From: a bacterium D16-36
GTDB lineage: Bacteria; Bacillota; Clostridia; Lachnospirales; Lachnospiraceae
Length of the DNA stretch: 64,000 nt
Reading direction: 5' to 3'
Assembly (NCBI GenBank): GCA_003611745.1
Contig: RAYF01000029.1
Location: forward strand, 1-64,000
A program made the translations under genes and the position numbers. The notes beneath the pieces are model-generated. The model was not told the DNA's origin. It worked only from the letters and a program-made list of their open reading frames with translations, and searched no databases. Positions 16,754 to 26,405 of this stretch are shown here, one piece after another. Positions within the stretch are counted from its first letter, which is position 1. The number at the start of each line of letters is the position of its first letter.

Positions 16754-17191
16754 ATGAGTGTTTTTTCAGGGATGAATATTAGTGCAACCGGTATGACAGC
16801 GCAGAGGACAAGGCTGGATATTATTTCAGAAAATATTGCTAATGTCAATACCACAAGGGATGCTGATGGGAATGTCTACAACAGGAAATCAGTGATTTTT
16901 CAGGAGAAAGGGTTTCCTTCTTTTGATGAAGTGCTGCTTGGGACTTCCGGCAGTATCGGGCAGGGGGTAAAGATTACCAGTATTTTTGAGGATACATCGA
17001 CGGAGGGGCGTATGGTATACGACCCAGCACATCCGGATGCGGATGAAGACGGATATGTCACATATCCAAATGTCAATACAGTTCAGGAAATGACGGATAT
17101 GATTGATGCCAGCCGTGCTTACGAAGCGAATGTGACTGCTTTTAATGCATCTAAAAATATGCAGTTAAAGGCACTTGATATTGGCAAATAG
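16754..17191 (+). CDS. flgC: Flagellar basal-body rod protein FlgC
   Basis: This proximal rod protein has 145 residues. The N-terminal rod motif MTAQRTRLDIISENIANVNT and the C-terminal SRAYEANVTAFNASKNMQLKALDIGK are both typical. AAAGGAGA lies upstream of the ATG at 16754. An in-frame start at 16637 would add 39 residues with no family resemblance, so I reject it. fliE follows after 68 bp, the usual order. Confidence 0.95.
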   Translation: MSVFSGMNISATGMTAQRTRLDIISENIANVNTTRDADGNVYNRKSVIFQEKGFPSFDEVLLGTSGSIGQGVKITSIFEDTSTEGRMVYDPAHPDADEDGYVTYPNVNTVQEMTDMIDASRAYEANVTAFNASKNMQLKALDIGK

Positions 17192-17259
17192 TAAAAGCAG
17201 CCAGTTTTAAAATAATCCTGTTTGGTTTTGCGCAGGAATTACATAACCGGGAGGAGATT

Positions 17260-17604
17260 ATGAACATATCATCTTTATCAGATATCAATTTTGATTCTTT
17301 ATTTCAGACACCAGTCATTACTTCGGACTTGGTACAGGAAAGCGATTCGCTTCTAATCAATAGCGATGAGGACGGCCAGGTTTTCAGCAGTATTCTGGAT
17401 TCGGCAGCGCGCCTGATTAATCAGACAAATGCATACAGCAATGCTGCGGAGGAAGAAGAGATTAAGTATGCCCTTGGCGAGACGGACAATATTCATGATT
17501 TGCAGATTGCCCAGCAGAAAGCGAATGTATCGCTGCAGTATACCGTTGCTGTCAGGGATGCTTTTATGAGTGGATACAAGGAACTTATGAATATGCAGTT
17601 CTAA
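17260..17604 (+). CDS. fliE: Flagellar hook-basal body complex protein FliE
   Basis: FliE joins the MS ring to the proximal rod. The 114-residue protein ends with the conserved helix DLQIAQQKANVSLQYTVAVRDAFMSGYKELMNMQF; the N-terminal 40 residues are variable, as usual in the family. GGGAGGAGATT precedes the ATG. It lies between flgC and fliF, matching operon order in other Firmicutes. Confidence 0.93.
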   Translation: MNISSLSDINFDSLFQTPVITSDLVQESDSLLINSDEDGQVFSSILDSAARLINQTNAYSNAAEEEEIKYALGETDNIHDLQIAQQKANVSLQYTVAVRDAFMSGYKELMNMQF

Positions 17605-17651
17605 GAGGAAAACTCAACATAAATTCGAAAAATTAGTAGGGGAGTATTGTT

Positions 17652-19271
17652 ATGCAAGAGAGATTGAAAGAAATTCCAACACGGGTAATGGAATTTTGGA
17701 AGAGGTATTCGAGCAAACAAAAGACAATCATTATTGCGGTAATTTGTCTGGTTTTGATTGCAATCGGAATTACTGCTTTTCTGGTGTCAAGGCCGACATA
17801 TGTCAAGTTTAATGAATTCAGTAAACTGGAGGATGCCAGTGCCATGTCGAAGGCTCTGGATGATCAGGGGATTAAGTACACTACATCGGATGACGGCCTG
17901 ACAATCTTTGTACGCAAGAGCGATATGACAGATGCATTTTATGCAATGAGTGATAATAATCTTGCCGAAAGCGGTTATACATGGGACAAGGCGTTTGACA
18001 ATTCCATGTCGACCACAGAGAGTGAAAAAACACAAAAAAGAATCCTTGCTTTACAGAGCGATCTCTCAAAAAGTCTGGAAGGGTATTCTTTTATTGATAA
18101 GGCTACTGTATTTATCGATGTTCCTGAGCAGACTTACAGCGTGCTGGATGAGGAAGAAAAGACTTCTGTCACAGCAACGATAATGGTAGGCGAAGCGAAG
18201 AAGAAGGATCTGACATCCAATACAGCGCAGGCGCTTGCAAGCTGGCTTGCCAATGCGGTTGGAACGGATGTAGAGCATGTTGTTATCAATGATACGGACA
18301 GTAACTGCGTCTATAATGGCTCAACAGCTGCCTCATTGGGGGGTGGTTTTGTGGGCGGAGCCAACGAATATGTTGACAAGCTCCGCGAGACGATGGATTC
18401 CAATGTACAGAAAATGCTGACAAAGCTTGGGTATAACGAAATTCAGGTGGGTACGCAGGGAATCCGGTTCAATATGAGCAAAGTAGAGACGCTTACAAAA
18501 ACATACTCTGTCGGAGAAGGAAGGGAGTATGGGTACCCTACGAACCTTTATACATATAAGTCTGAAGGTGGAAGCGGCGATGGTGGGGAACCGGGAACAA
18601 ATTCCAATGATGATGATACAGATTATCCGATGGGCGGAGGGACTAATTCTACGCAAAGCCTTGATATTGAGAAACTTCAGCAGCTTCTGACAAATGAGAC
18701 GATTGAGAATATCAAGCAGGAGACACCGGCAATCCAATATGATGAATCTTCCCTTGGGATTGTCGCACTGCGCTACCGGGTATATGATGAAGCACAGCTT
18801 AAGGCAGACGGAAGTCTGGATAATATGACTTTTGAAGAGTTTATTGCCGCAAATAACGAGCGTACTCCGATTACTGTTGAAGATGCTGAGATTAACCTGA
18901 TTGCACAGGCAACAGGTGTAAACGCAGCAAGAATTTCTGTTATGGCATATGAAGTTCCGAAATTTGTAGAGGAAATGGAAACAAGCAGAAGCCTTTCAGA
19001 TTATCTGATGATTATTCTTGCAGTGTTGATCATTGCATTGCTTATATATGTAGTAATCCGTGGAACAGCGCCGATGAAGGTTTCCGAGGAGGAGCCAGAG
19101 CTTTCTGTAGAGCAGCTTCTTGCAACAACAAAGGAGAACCAGTCATTGGATGACATTGAATTCAGCGACAAATCTGAGACTAGAAAGATGATTGAGAAGT
19201 TTGTCGACGAGAATCCGGAAGCGGTTGCACAATTGCTGCGTAATTGGCTTAATGATGAATGGGATATGTAA
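17652..19271 (+). CDS. fliF: Flagellar MS-ring protein FliF
   Basis: FliF forms the membrane ring on which the export gate and C ring assemble. The 539-residue protein has a first membrane helix at about 28-46, two ring-building motifs, a Gly/Ser/Asp-rich variable loop near 295-335, a second membrane helix at about 447-467 and a cytoplasmic tail with the FliG-binding stretch SETRKMIEKFVDENPEAVAQLLRNWLND. AGGGGAGTATTG precedes the ATG. A hairpin with a T-tract lies between it and fliG. Confidence 0.95.
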   Translation: MQERLKEIPTRVMEFWKRYSSKQKTIIIAVICLVLIAIGITAFLVSRPTYVKFNEFSKLEDASAMSKALDDQGIKYTTSDDGLTIFVRKSDMTDAFYAMSDNNLAESGYTWDKAFDNSMSTTESEKTQKRILALQSDLSKSLEGYSFIDKATVFIDVPEQTYSVLDEEEKTSVTATIMVGEAKKKDLTSNTAQALASWLANAVGTDVEHVVINDTDSNCVYNGSTAASLGGGFVGGANEYVDKLRETMDSNVQKMLTKLGYNEIQVGTQGIRFNMSKVETLTKTYSVGEGREYGYPTNLYTYKSEGGSGDGGEPGTNSNDDDTDYPMGGGTNSTQSLDIEKLQQLLTNETIENIKQETPAIQYDESSLGIVALRYRVYDEAQLKADGSLDNMTFEEFIAANNERTPITVEDAEINLIAQATGVNAARISVMAYEVPKFVEEMETSRSLSDYLMIILAVLIIALLIYVVIRGTAPMKVSEEEPELSVEQLLATTKENQSLDDIEFSDKSETRKMIEKFVDENPEAVAQLLRNWLNDEWDM

Positions 19272-19333
19272 TTGAAATAGTATTGCTTGAAATGTAGCGG
19301 TATGTCAGATGGGATAATGATAAATCCCTGTCA

Positions 19334-19361
19334 GGGCACCGACACAGGCGGTGTCCTTTTT
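19334..19361 (+). terminator. Terminator-like hairpin inside the operon, fliF-fliG
   Basis: GGGCACCG (19334-19341) pairs with CGGTGTCC (19349-19356, one G-U), followed by TTTTT. It resembles the third module of the modular palindromes (AGGGCAC...GTGCCCT). A second possible stem, AAAAGGAA with TTCCTTTT, follows inside the 177-bp spacer. As it lies inside the fla operon on the coding strand, it should attenuate rather than stop transcription. Confidence 0.5.
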
Positions 19362-19448
19362 AGCAAAAGGAAAACGCAGACGCAGCGTTGTGTTTTGTGG
19401 CACTGCCGGATTCCTTTTTGGAAAAGAGAGTGAAAGGATGGTTGCGTT

Positions 19449-20459
19449 ATGGCGAAATCAGATGAGATTACCGGAGTCCAGAAAGCAGCAATATTATTGA
19501 TTGCTTTGGGACCTGAAAAGTCAGCAAATGTATTTAAACATTTAAAAGAAGACGAAATAGAACAGCTTACGCTTGAGATTGCAAACACGAGAAGTATTTC
19601 ACCGTCTATGAAAGATTCTGTGTTGGATGAATTCTATGAGGTGTGTCTGGCACAGCAGTATATTGCCGAGGGCGGTATTGCTTATGCAAAAGATTTGCTG
19701 GAGAAATCTCTGGGGGCGGAGCGTGCAAAAGATGTTATTGGAAAGCTGACTGCCTCCCTTCAGGTTCGTCCGTTCGAATTTGTGAGGAAAACAGATGCCA
19801 GCCAGCTATTGAACTTTATTCAGGATGAGCATCCACAGACAATTGCTTTGATTTTGTCGTATCTGCCTTCGGGTCAGGCATCTGCGATTATTTCCGCACT
19901 GACACCGGATAAGCAGACAGATGTTGCAAAGCGTATTGCGCAGATGGACCGTACATCGCCTGATGTCATTAAAGAGGTGGAGAAAGTATTGGAGCAGAAA
20001 CTTGCATCATTGGTAAATCAGGACTACACAGTTGTCGGTGGTGTTGACTCTATCGTAGAGATTTTAAATACAGTAGACCGTGGTACAGAAAAACATATTA
20101 TGGAGAGTTTGGAAATCGAAGATCCGGAGCTTGCCGACGAAATCCGCAAGAAGATGTTTGTATTCGAGGATATCCTGTCTCTGGACGACCGTTCTGTACA
20201 GCGTGTGCTCCGTGAAGTAGATAATAATGAGCTGGCGGTTGCTTTGAAAGGCTCTAATGAGGAAGTGCAGAACCTTATCTTTAGTAACCTTTCTTCCCGT
20301 CTGGCTACGATGATCAAGGAGGACATGGACTTTATGGGTCCAGTCCGTATGAAGGATGTCGAGGAAGCACAGCAGAAAATTGTTAATATCATACGTAAGT
20401 TAGAGGATTCCGCTGAGATTATTATCTCTAGAGGTGGAGGTGACGAGATCGTTGTCTAA
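19449..20459 (+). CDS. fliG: Flagellar motor switch protein FliG
   Basis: FliG is the rotor protein that contacts MotA and transmits direction switching. The 336-residue protein has the N-terminal FliF-binding domain, the middle domain with the EHPQTIALILSYL block near 125-138, and the C-terminal torque domain with the charged helix DDRSVQRVLREVDNNELAVALKG near 245-268. AAAGGATGG precedes the ATG. The end overlaps the start of fliH by 8 bp. Confidence 0.96.
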   Translation: MAKSDEITGVQKAAILLIALGPEKSANVFKHLKEDEIEQLTLEIANTRSISPSMKDSVLDEFYEVCLAQQYIAEGGIAYAKDLLEKSLGAERAKDVIGKLTASLQVRPFEFVRKTDASQLLNFIQDEHPQTIALILSYLPSGQASAIISALTPDKQTDVAKRIAQMDRTSPDVIKEVEKVLEQKLASLVNQDYTVVGGVDSIVEILNTVDRGTEKHIMESLEIEDPELADEIRKKMFVFEDILSLDDRSVQRVLREVDNNELAVALKGSNEEVQNLIFSNLSSRLATMIKEDMDFMGPVRMKDVEEAQQKIVNIIRKLEDSAEIIISRGGGDEIVV

Positions 20460-21276
20460 TTTGATAAAATCCGTTTACTTCAATGTAGACCCTTCTAAAG
20501 CGTGTGTGATTGATTCTGATAAAATTGTGGAAGAGTTTATTCCTAATATATATGATGAACCCAAACAGGCAGAGCCGTTCGAGTTTCCGGATATGGATGA
20601 CGAGGGCGGGGAAGAGCCGTTTGAAGATGGGTTATCTGTTATTTCTATGTCAGATGTAGTTAGCGAGGAGAGAGAAAAAATTTTGCAGCAGATTATGGAA
20701 GAGCAGGAGGAAGCCATGAATGCTGCAAAGCAAAAGGCGGATGCGCTGGTAGCGCAGGCGGAGCAGGAGGCAGACGCTATCCGCGAGATGGCACGGAGCG
20801 AGGGCTTTGCTGCCGGGGAGGCAGAAGGAAGGATGCAGGCAGAACAGGAGCTTGCACAGAGAAGGCAGGAGCTTGAAGAAGAATATGATGCCCATTTTCA
20901 GGAGCTGATGGAGCAGGAGGAGAATCTGGAGCCTGCGTTTGCCGAGTTGGTGGTTTCCCTGGTAAAGAAACTGACCGGAGTGGTCTGCGAAAATAAAAAG
21001 GATGTCATATTATATCTGCTTGGGACTTCCATGAAAAACCTACAGAGGACGAAAACACTGATAGTACGTGTTTCAAAAAATGATATGAGCAGGGTGTCTT
21101 CCAAAAAGCCGACACTGAAGCTGCTTGCAAAGGATGCTGAAGAATTTGACATTATAGAGGATGACAGCCTTTCAGAAAACCAGTGTATTATAGAGACAGA
21201 CCATAGGATTATAGACTGCAGTCTGGATGCCCAGCTGCAGAATCTGGAGGAGCACGTTAAGATGCTGGCATTTTAG
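20452..21276 (+). CDS. fliH: Flagellar export ATPase regulator FliH
   Basis: FliH is a peripheral stator of the FliI export ATPase. The 274-residue protein has an acidic N-terminal region, a long helical Ala/Glu/Gln-rich coiled coil at about 75-160 containing repeated small-x3-small spacing, and a C-terminal domain with ELVVSLVKKLTGVVCENKKDVI. I chose the TTG at 20452 because GGAGGTGA lies 8 bp upstream; GTG codons at 20434 and 20440 are alternatives but have the site downstream or overlapping. Confidence 0.85.
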   Translation: MSNLIKSVYFNVDPSKACVIDSDKIVEEFIPNIYDEPKQAEPFEFPDMDDEGGEEPFEDGLSVISMSDVVSEEREKILQQIMEEQEEAMNAAKQKADALVAQAEQEADAIREMARSEGFAAGEAEGRMQAEQELAQRRQELEEEYDAHFQELMEQEENLEPAFAELVVSLVKKLTGVVCENKKDVILYLLGTSMKNLQRTKTLIVRVSKNDMSRVSSKKPTLKLLAKDAEEFDIIEDDSLSENQCIIETDHRIIDCSLDAQLQNLEEHVKMLAF

Positions 21277-21299
21277 CGGAAAGTGAGGAGCGTATCGAT

Positions 21300-22658
21300 A
21301 TGGTGGATATTGATTTATCAAAATATAATATGCTTTTGGATCAGTCTTATGAAAAGCGTCTGGGTAAGGTTACGAAGGTCGTTGGCCTTACGATTGAATC
21401 AATCGGCCCTGCGGCAAAACTCAATGATTTGTGCCATATTATTACAAAGGATACAAATCAGGTTATCAATGCCGAGGTGGTGGGTTTCCGGGACGACAGG
21501 GTACTTTTGATGCCATATGACCAGACAGAGGGTGTGGGTCTTGGAAGCAGGGTGGAAAACACGAATGCACCGTTAAAGGTAAGAGTAGGTGACGAATTGC
21601 TGGGAAAGGCGTTGGATGGGCTCGGCAATCCGATTGACCATTCAGCTCTTTCTGATTTTTCACATCTGCAGGGATATTCGGTTGAAGCGGAACCGCCGGA
21701 TCCCCTGACAAGGGAGATTATAGACCAGGTTCTGCCGCTGGGGGTAAAGGCGGTGGATGGCCTGATTACAGTTGGCAAGGGACAGCGTATCGGTATTTTT
21801 GCCGGAAGTGGTGTTGGTAAGAGTACACTGCTTGGCATGTTTGCCAGAAATACAAAAGCAGATATCAATGTGATTGCCCTGATTGGAGAGCGTGGCCGTG
21901 AGGTCCGGGAGTTTATTGACAGGGATCTTGGGCCGGAGGGCATGGCGCGTTCTGTTGTCGTGGTAGCGACGTCGGATAAGCCGGCTCTGATCCGTAATAA
22001 AGCGGCAAAGACTGCGACAGCGATTGCGGAGTATTTCAGGGATCAGGGGAAAGATGTCCTTCTGATGATGGATTCTTTGACGCGTTTTTCCATGGCACAG
22101 AGGGAGATTGGGCTTGCTTCCGGTGAGCCGCCGGTATCAAGAGGGTATCCGCCGAGTGTATATTCGGAAATGCCAAAGCTTTTGGAGCGTGCAGGCCGTT
22201 CTGATAAGGGGTCTATCACGGGGCTTTATACAGTATTGGTGGACGGCGATGATTTTAATGAGCCGATTACGGATACTGCCAGAAGTATTCTGGATGGGCA
22301 TATTATGTTAAACCGTAAGATTGCCCAGAAAAACCATTATCCTGCGATTGATGTCCTGCAGAGCATATCCCGTGTCATGAGCAGTATAGTAAATAATGAC
22401 CAGAAAGCGGCGAGCGGGCAATTGAAAAATGTGCTGGCAACTTATGCTGAAGCAGAGGATTTGGTGAATATCGGCGCTTATAAACCGGGTTCTAATAAAA
22501 ATATTGATTTTGCATTATCAAAAATTGATGAAGTCAATGAATTTTTGATGCAGGATGTTTATGAAAAGTTTAGCTATGACGAAATAGTTAATAAGTTAAT
22601 TGAAATTTTCCTTGAAGATTCCAGCCTGCAGGGTCAGGGTGTGGAAGCTGCCGGATGA
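21300..22658 (+). CDS. fliI: Flagellum-specific export ATPase FliI
   Basis: FliI is the F1-beta-like ATPase of the flagellar type III secretion system. The 452-residue protein has Walker A GSGVGKST (Lys174), Walker B LLMMDSLTRF near 258, and the family blocks GERGREVREFIDRDLG and SGEPPVSRGYPPSVYSEMPKLLERAGR. GTGAGGAGC lies upstream of the ATG. It is followed 16 bp later by fliJ. Confidence 0.96.
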   Translation: MVDIDLSKYNMLLDQSYEKRLGKVTKVVGLTIESIGPAAKLNDLCHIITKDTNQVINAEVVGFRDDRVLLMPYDQTEGVGLGSRVENTNAPLKVRVGDELLGKALDGLGNPIDHSALSDFSHLQGYSVEAEPPDPLTREIIDQVLPLGVKAVDGLITVGKGQRIGIFAGSGVGKSTLLGMFARNTKADINVIALIGERGREVREFIDRDLGPEGMARSVVVVATSDKPALIRNKAAKTATAIAEYFRDQGKDVLLMMDSLTRFSMAQREIGLASGEPPVSRGYPPSVYSEMPKLLERAGRSDKGSITGLYTVLVDGDDFNEPITDTARSILDGHIMLNRKIAQKNHYPAIDVLQSISRVMSSIVNNDQKAASGQLKNVLATYAEAEDLVNIGAYKPGSNKNIDFALSKIDEVNEFLMQDVYEKFSYDEIVNKLIEIFLEDSSLQGQGVEAAG

Positions 22659-22674
22659 GATTAAGAGGTGAATC

Positions 22675-23130
22675 ATGGCAAAATTCATTTTTAAAATGGA
22701 AAGCCTTTTATCCATAAAATATAAGCTGGAGGATCAGGCGAAGGCAGAATACGGGATGGAGCTTGTTAGGCTCCGGGAAGAGGAAATGAAATTAGAGGTT
22801 TTGAAAGCAAAAAAAGAGGAGTACCAGTATCGGCTGACAGATGCGGTGCAGGATGAACTGGTTCTTCTGGAAATTAAGAAATTAGAAAACTGTGTCGAAC
22901 ATGCCAAGTATAATATTAATGTACAGAAATTTGTTATCTCACAGCAGCAGCAGAGAGTAGACAGGGCAAGGGAGAAGTTGGACAATGCCATGAAGGAGAG
23001 GAAAACCTATGAGAAGTTAAAGGAAAAGGCATTCGAACAGTTTAAGATAGAAATTGAGGCACAGGAGAGAAAAGAAATTGACGAGTTAGTCAGCTTCCGT
23101 TTCGGTGCTGCAAAAGAAAGTGAGGTCTAG
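22675..23130 (+). CDS. fliJ: Flagellar export chaperone-like protein FliJ
   Basis: FliJ is a coiled-coil protein resembling the F1 gamma subunit that couples FliI to the export gate. The 151-residue protein is nearly all charged helix, with the family start FIFKMESLLSIKYKLEDQAK and EYGMELVRLREEE. Identification rests on the start, the coiled coil and the position after fliI, since FliJ sequences diverge quickly. AAGAGGTGAATC precedes the ATG. Confidence 0.88.
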   Translation: MAKFIFKMESLLSIKYKLEDQAKAEYGMELVRLREEEMKLEVLKAKKEEYQYRLTDAVQDELVLLEIKKLENCVEHAKYNINVQKFVISQQQQRVDRAREKLDNAMKERKTYEKLKEKAFEQFKIEIEAQERKEIDELVSFRFGAAKESEV

Positions 23131-23136
23131 TAACTT

Positions 23137-23901
23137 ATGGCAAGAAAGAATAAGGACGGGGCAGCGGGGAGTCTGGATAATGAGAGCAAGGGAAGCAAGG
23201 CGGTCACAGCGCTGATTGCTATCATTATTATTTTAATCTGGCTTGCTGTATTTGCCTTTTTAATCAAGTTAGATATCGGGGGCATTGGAAGCAATGTTCT
23301 GTATCCGGTTTTAAAGGATGTTCCGGTAGTTAATAAAATTCTTCCAGATGCATCAGAGGAGCAGCAGGCATCTGAAGGAAATTATAAATACAATACATTA
23401 AAGTCTGCAAATGCCAGAATTAAGGAGCTGGAGCGGAGGCTGGAGTCTGAGACAGGGACGACGACAGCCAATTCGGATTATATTGCAGAACTGGAGGCTG
23501 AGGTTCGGAACCTGCGGCGTTATAAAAATGGCCAGAGTGCTTTTGAAAAAAGGGTGAGGGAATTTGACGAAAAAGTGGTCTTTACAGACAATGCTCCGGA
23601 TATTGATGAATATAGGGCTTATTATGAGCAGATTGCGCCGGAGAATGCTGAAAGGATATATAGGCAGGTATTAGACAGGTTACAGTCGTCAGAGAGGGCG
23701 AAAGAGCTTGCAACGCTGTACGCTGGCATGGAGCCGGCAGCTGCAGCCCAGATGATTACAAACCTGAATGAAGAGCTGGATTTGGTATGTGATATTCTCA
23801 GAAATATGAAAGAGAGTAATGCATCTGCTATTATGCAGGAGCTTGACAGCACATACGCAGCACAGATTACCAAGAAGATTTCAACTCTTGGAAGCAATTA
23901 A
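23137..23901 (+). CDS. MotE-like membrane protein with MgtE N-terminal-type domain
   Basis: This 254-residue protein has one membrane helix near residues 29-52, a coiled coil at about 88-130 and a C-terminal MgtE-intracellular-N-like repeat (YAGMEPAAAAQMITNL, then NLNEELDLVCDILRNMKESNASAIMQEL). Genes of this type sit between fliJ and fliK in many Firmicutes fla operons. They resemble MotE, a motility chaperone known from rhizobia, but no function is shown in Firmicutes. It begins 6 bp after fliJ and ends 88 bp before fliK. Confidence 0.7.
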   Translation: MARKNKDGAAGSLDNESKGSKAVTALIAIIIILIWLAVFAFLIKLDIGGIGSNVLYPVLKDVPVVNKILPDASEEQQASEGNYKYNTLKSANARIKELERRLESETGTTTANSDYIAELEAEVRNLRRYKNGQSAFEKRVREFDEKVVFTDNAPDIDEYRAYYEQIAPENAERIYRQVLDRLQSSERAKELATLYAGMEPAAAAQMITNLNEELDLVCDILRNMKESNASAIMQELDSTYAAQITKKISTLGSN

Positions 23902-23989
23902 TGCTGTCTACAGAGAAATCTGTTGACTATAGATAGAATACCTTTTATATTGGTATTCTGTTAAAAATTTATGAAAAGGAGGTGAAATG

Positions 23990-25450
23990 ATGGCAGGCGT
24001 AGACGCAATATTAGGTTCTGTCTCCGTCAGGAATCTGGCGGCATCGAAAGGTGCGGCATCTGTTACAGCGGCAAATGGCACAAGGCAGTTTGAGAATTTC
24101 CTAAAGGACAGCGGTTCCGCAAAGAACAGTCTGGGTGCTGCAAAGGCAGGCCAGAATGTGAAAACACAGGAATCTGTGCAGGGAAACCAGCAGAATTTTG
24201 CAAAGAAGGAGGAGTTTTCTGTTTCCCAAGAGGGGATGGGTGCGAATTCTTCGGAAAATGTTTCTGCGATGGGAACAAAGGAATTGACGCAGGAGGAAGC
24301 CGGGGAACTGGCAGCACTGCAGGAGGGTATCCGTGATGTGGTAAAGGAAAACCTTGGCATTGATGATGAAACAATGGATGCTATTATGCAGGCTATGGGA
24401 ATTACTCTGGCAGATTTGTTCCAGCCGGATGTTTTACAGCAGTTTGTACTGCTTGCAGGCGGCGGTGGAGAGAGCACGGATTTTCTGGTAAATGAAGACT
24501 TGATGCAGGCATTCACGAATGTGATGCAGGCTCTTGAGGATTTTCAGGCACAAAACCAGAATCTTCTGGAAAGGTTAGAGACCCCTGCCACGCTGGATGA
24601 ATTTTTACAGCAGGAGGGACTTAGTGCAGAAGAATTCGGGTTTTCAGAGGAAGCTGCTGCAGGAGATTTTCAGGCAGTGATGGAGTCAGCAGGAACGAAT
24701 GTTTCTGAGGAAGAGATTCAGATTACGGTGAAAAAACCTGAGGAAGAGCAGGATGGCCAGACAGTAACTGTTCAGGAAAATGTGAAGGCAGGAAAGGAAG
24801 ATGCCGTATCGCAGAGTTCCGGCAGTGAGATGGATGATAGCAGTACAGAATCTGAGTTATTCTTCTCGCAGAGAGGGGAACAGACAGAGGAAAAGGCAGC
24901 GGATGTACCGCTCTTTGCAGAACAGTTTAATGTGCTGCGTGAGGATGGTATGCAGCTTGTAAAACCGCAGTGGAATGTTTCGCAGAGGATGCAGCAGATG
25001 ATTGACATTGTCAATCAGGTGAGTGAGCGTATCCGCGGTGTGGTCGATGCGAACACGACTTCGGTGGAGGTTCAGTTAAATCCTGAGAGCCTTGGCAAAG
25101 TATTCTTCTCTGTTGTATCAAAAGGCGGCGTGATGACTGCGAATTTTCAGGTACAGACAGAAGAGGCAAAGAATGCACTGGAGAGCCAGATTATGATTCT
25201 GAAAGATAATCTGGAGGCAAAGAACCTCAAGGTAGAGTCTGTTGAGGTGCATGTATCTGACTTCAGCTTTGACCAGAGTAATCAGGCTGAGAAGCAGGCA
25301 CAGGAAGAAGCAGCAAAGCAGGGAAGAAAAAGATTCCGCTATGATGCCGGGGAGGCAGATGATTCCGAGCAGGCAGTGGAGGCCAGCGCAGAGCAGGTCC
25401 GCAGGCAGGTAATGCGTGACAGCGGTGGAAGCATTGACTTTACCGCTTAA
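23990..25450 (+). CDS. fliK: Flagellar hook-length control protein FliK
   Basis: FliK is the secreted ruler that sets hook length and flips export specificity through FlhB. The 486-residue protein is mostly low-complexity Gln/Glu/Ser/Ala-rich sequence (about 1-330), with the conserved C-terminal domain VEVQLNPESLGKVFFSVVSKGG near 362-383 and VEVHVSDFSF near 421. I use the second of two adjacent ATG codons (23990) because AGGAGG (23977-23982) then lies 7 bp away. Its hook target, FlgE, is encoded 1.4 kb downstream. Confidence 0.88.
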   Translation: MAGVDAILGSVSVRNLAASKGAASVTAANGTRQFENFLKDSGSAKNSLGAAKAGQNVKTQESVQGNQQNFAKKEEFSVSQEGMGANSSENVSAMGTKELTQEEAGELAALQEGIRDVVKENLGIDDETMDAIMQAMGITLADLFQPDVLQQFVLLAGGGGESTDFLVNEDLMQAFTNVMQALEDFQAQNQNLLERLETPATLDEFLQQEGLSAEEFGFSEEAAAGDFQAVMESAGTNVSEEEIQITVKKPEEEQDGQTVTVQENVKAGKEDAVSQSSGSEMDDSSTESELFFSQRGEQTEEKAADVPLFAEQFNVLREDGMQLVKPQWNVSQRMQQMIDIVNQVSERIRGVVDANTTSVEVQLNPESLGKVFFSVVSKGGVMTANFQVQTEEAKNALESQIMILKDNLEAKNLKVESVEVHVSDFSFDQSNQAEKQAQEEAAKQGRKRFRYDAGEADDSEQAVEASAEQVRRQVMRDSGGSIDFTA

Positions 25451-25476
25451 GCAGAATAATGGAAAGGAGGATGGAA

Positions 25477-26379
25477 ATGGCAGATTTAATTGCAAATGTC
25501 GGTTATGACAAAGACGGTAAGTGGGAACTTGGTATTCCTGAGAGTTCACAGGATACGACAAGAAAACCCGGCGCTGAGCTTGGCAAAGAGGATTTTCTGA
25601 TGCTTCTCGTAACACAGATTCAGTATCAGGATCCGTTAGAACCGGCAAATAATACAGAGTTTGTGGCACAGCTTGCGCAGTTTAGCGCGTTGGAGCAGAT
25701 GTCCAACCTCAATACGACAGCGAACAATAATACTGCCTACAGCCTTGTAGGGAAAGAGGTGTTAGTCCGTGAGGTTACATCCACAGGCGAATATAATGAA
25801 GTTCAGGGCAGGGTAGATTATGTAACCCTAAAGAATGGTGAGGCATACGTTACCATTAATGGGCAGGATTTTGCTTATGATGATATCGTCAAGGTAATTG
25901 ATCAGGATTATCTGATTTCGATGTATCTTCCGAGTGTGCCGAAGCAGAGCCATGAGTTTATCCATCATGATCCACAGGATCTTAAGATTACAGGAATTGA
26001 CCTTGGTTCCCACGGCTATGAGGCGTCCAGCTTTGCTGTTGCATTGATAAACTCTGTGACACAGGAGGCAACAGCAATTGATAAGAAATATTTAAGTTAT
26101 AAGGACGGTGTGCTGACGATTGACAGGGAAGCCCTTGAGACAGTAGATGCCGGAAAGTATGATATAGCATTTGTCTTTGATGACGCCAACAAGACAATGG
26201 TTTATGACAATGTTTCGCTGGAGATTAAAGGAATTGCAAAACCAAAGCCGGATGGCGGTACAGATTCCGAAGACGGTGGGGACTCGTCAGCTTCAGGAAG
26301 CGGTTCTTCCGGAACAGGTACAGACAGCGGCGCTGATTCTGGAAACAGCGGTGGTACTACAACAACAGGGAGTGTCTAA
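25477..26379 (+). CDS. flgD: Hook assembly protein FlgD
   Basis: FlgD is the hook cap needed for FlgE polymerisation. The 300-residue protein has the family core LGKEDFLMLLVTQIQYQDPLEP and TEFVAQLAQFSALEQMSNL near residues 35-80, then an FlgD Ig-like/TIR-type region. The last 40 residues are an unusual Gly/Ser/Asp/Thr-rich tail. The start at 25477 follows AAAGGAGG (25462-25469) by 7 bp; two in-frame ATG codons upstream overlap that site. Confidence 0.9.
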   Translation: MADLIANVGYDKDGKWELGIPESSQDTTRKPGAELGKEDFLMLLVTQIQYQDPLEPANNTEFVAQLAQFSALEQMSNLNTTANNNTAYSLVGKEVLVREVTSTGEYNEVQGRVDYVTLKNGEAYVTINGQDFAYDDIVKVIDQDYLISMYLPSVPKQSHEFIHHDPQDLKITGIDLGSHGYEASSFAVALINSVTQEATAIDKKYLSYKDGVLTIDREALETVDAGKYDIAFVFDDANKTMVYDNVSLEIKGIAKPKPDGGTDSEDGGDSSASGSGSSGTGTDSGADSGNSGGTTTTGSV

Positions 26380-26405
26380 AATGTAGTGGAAAGGTGGAAT
26401 GATTT

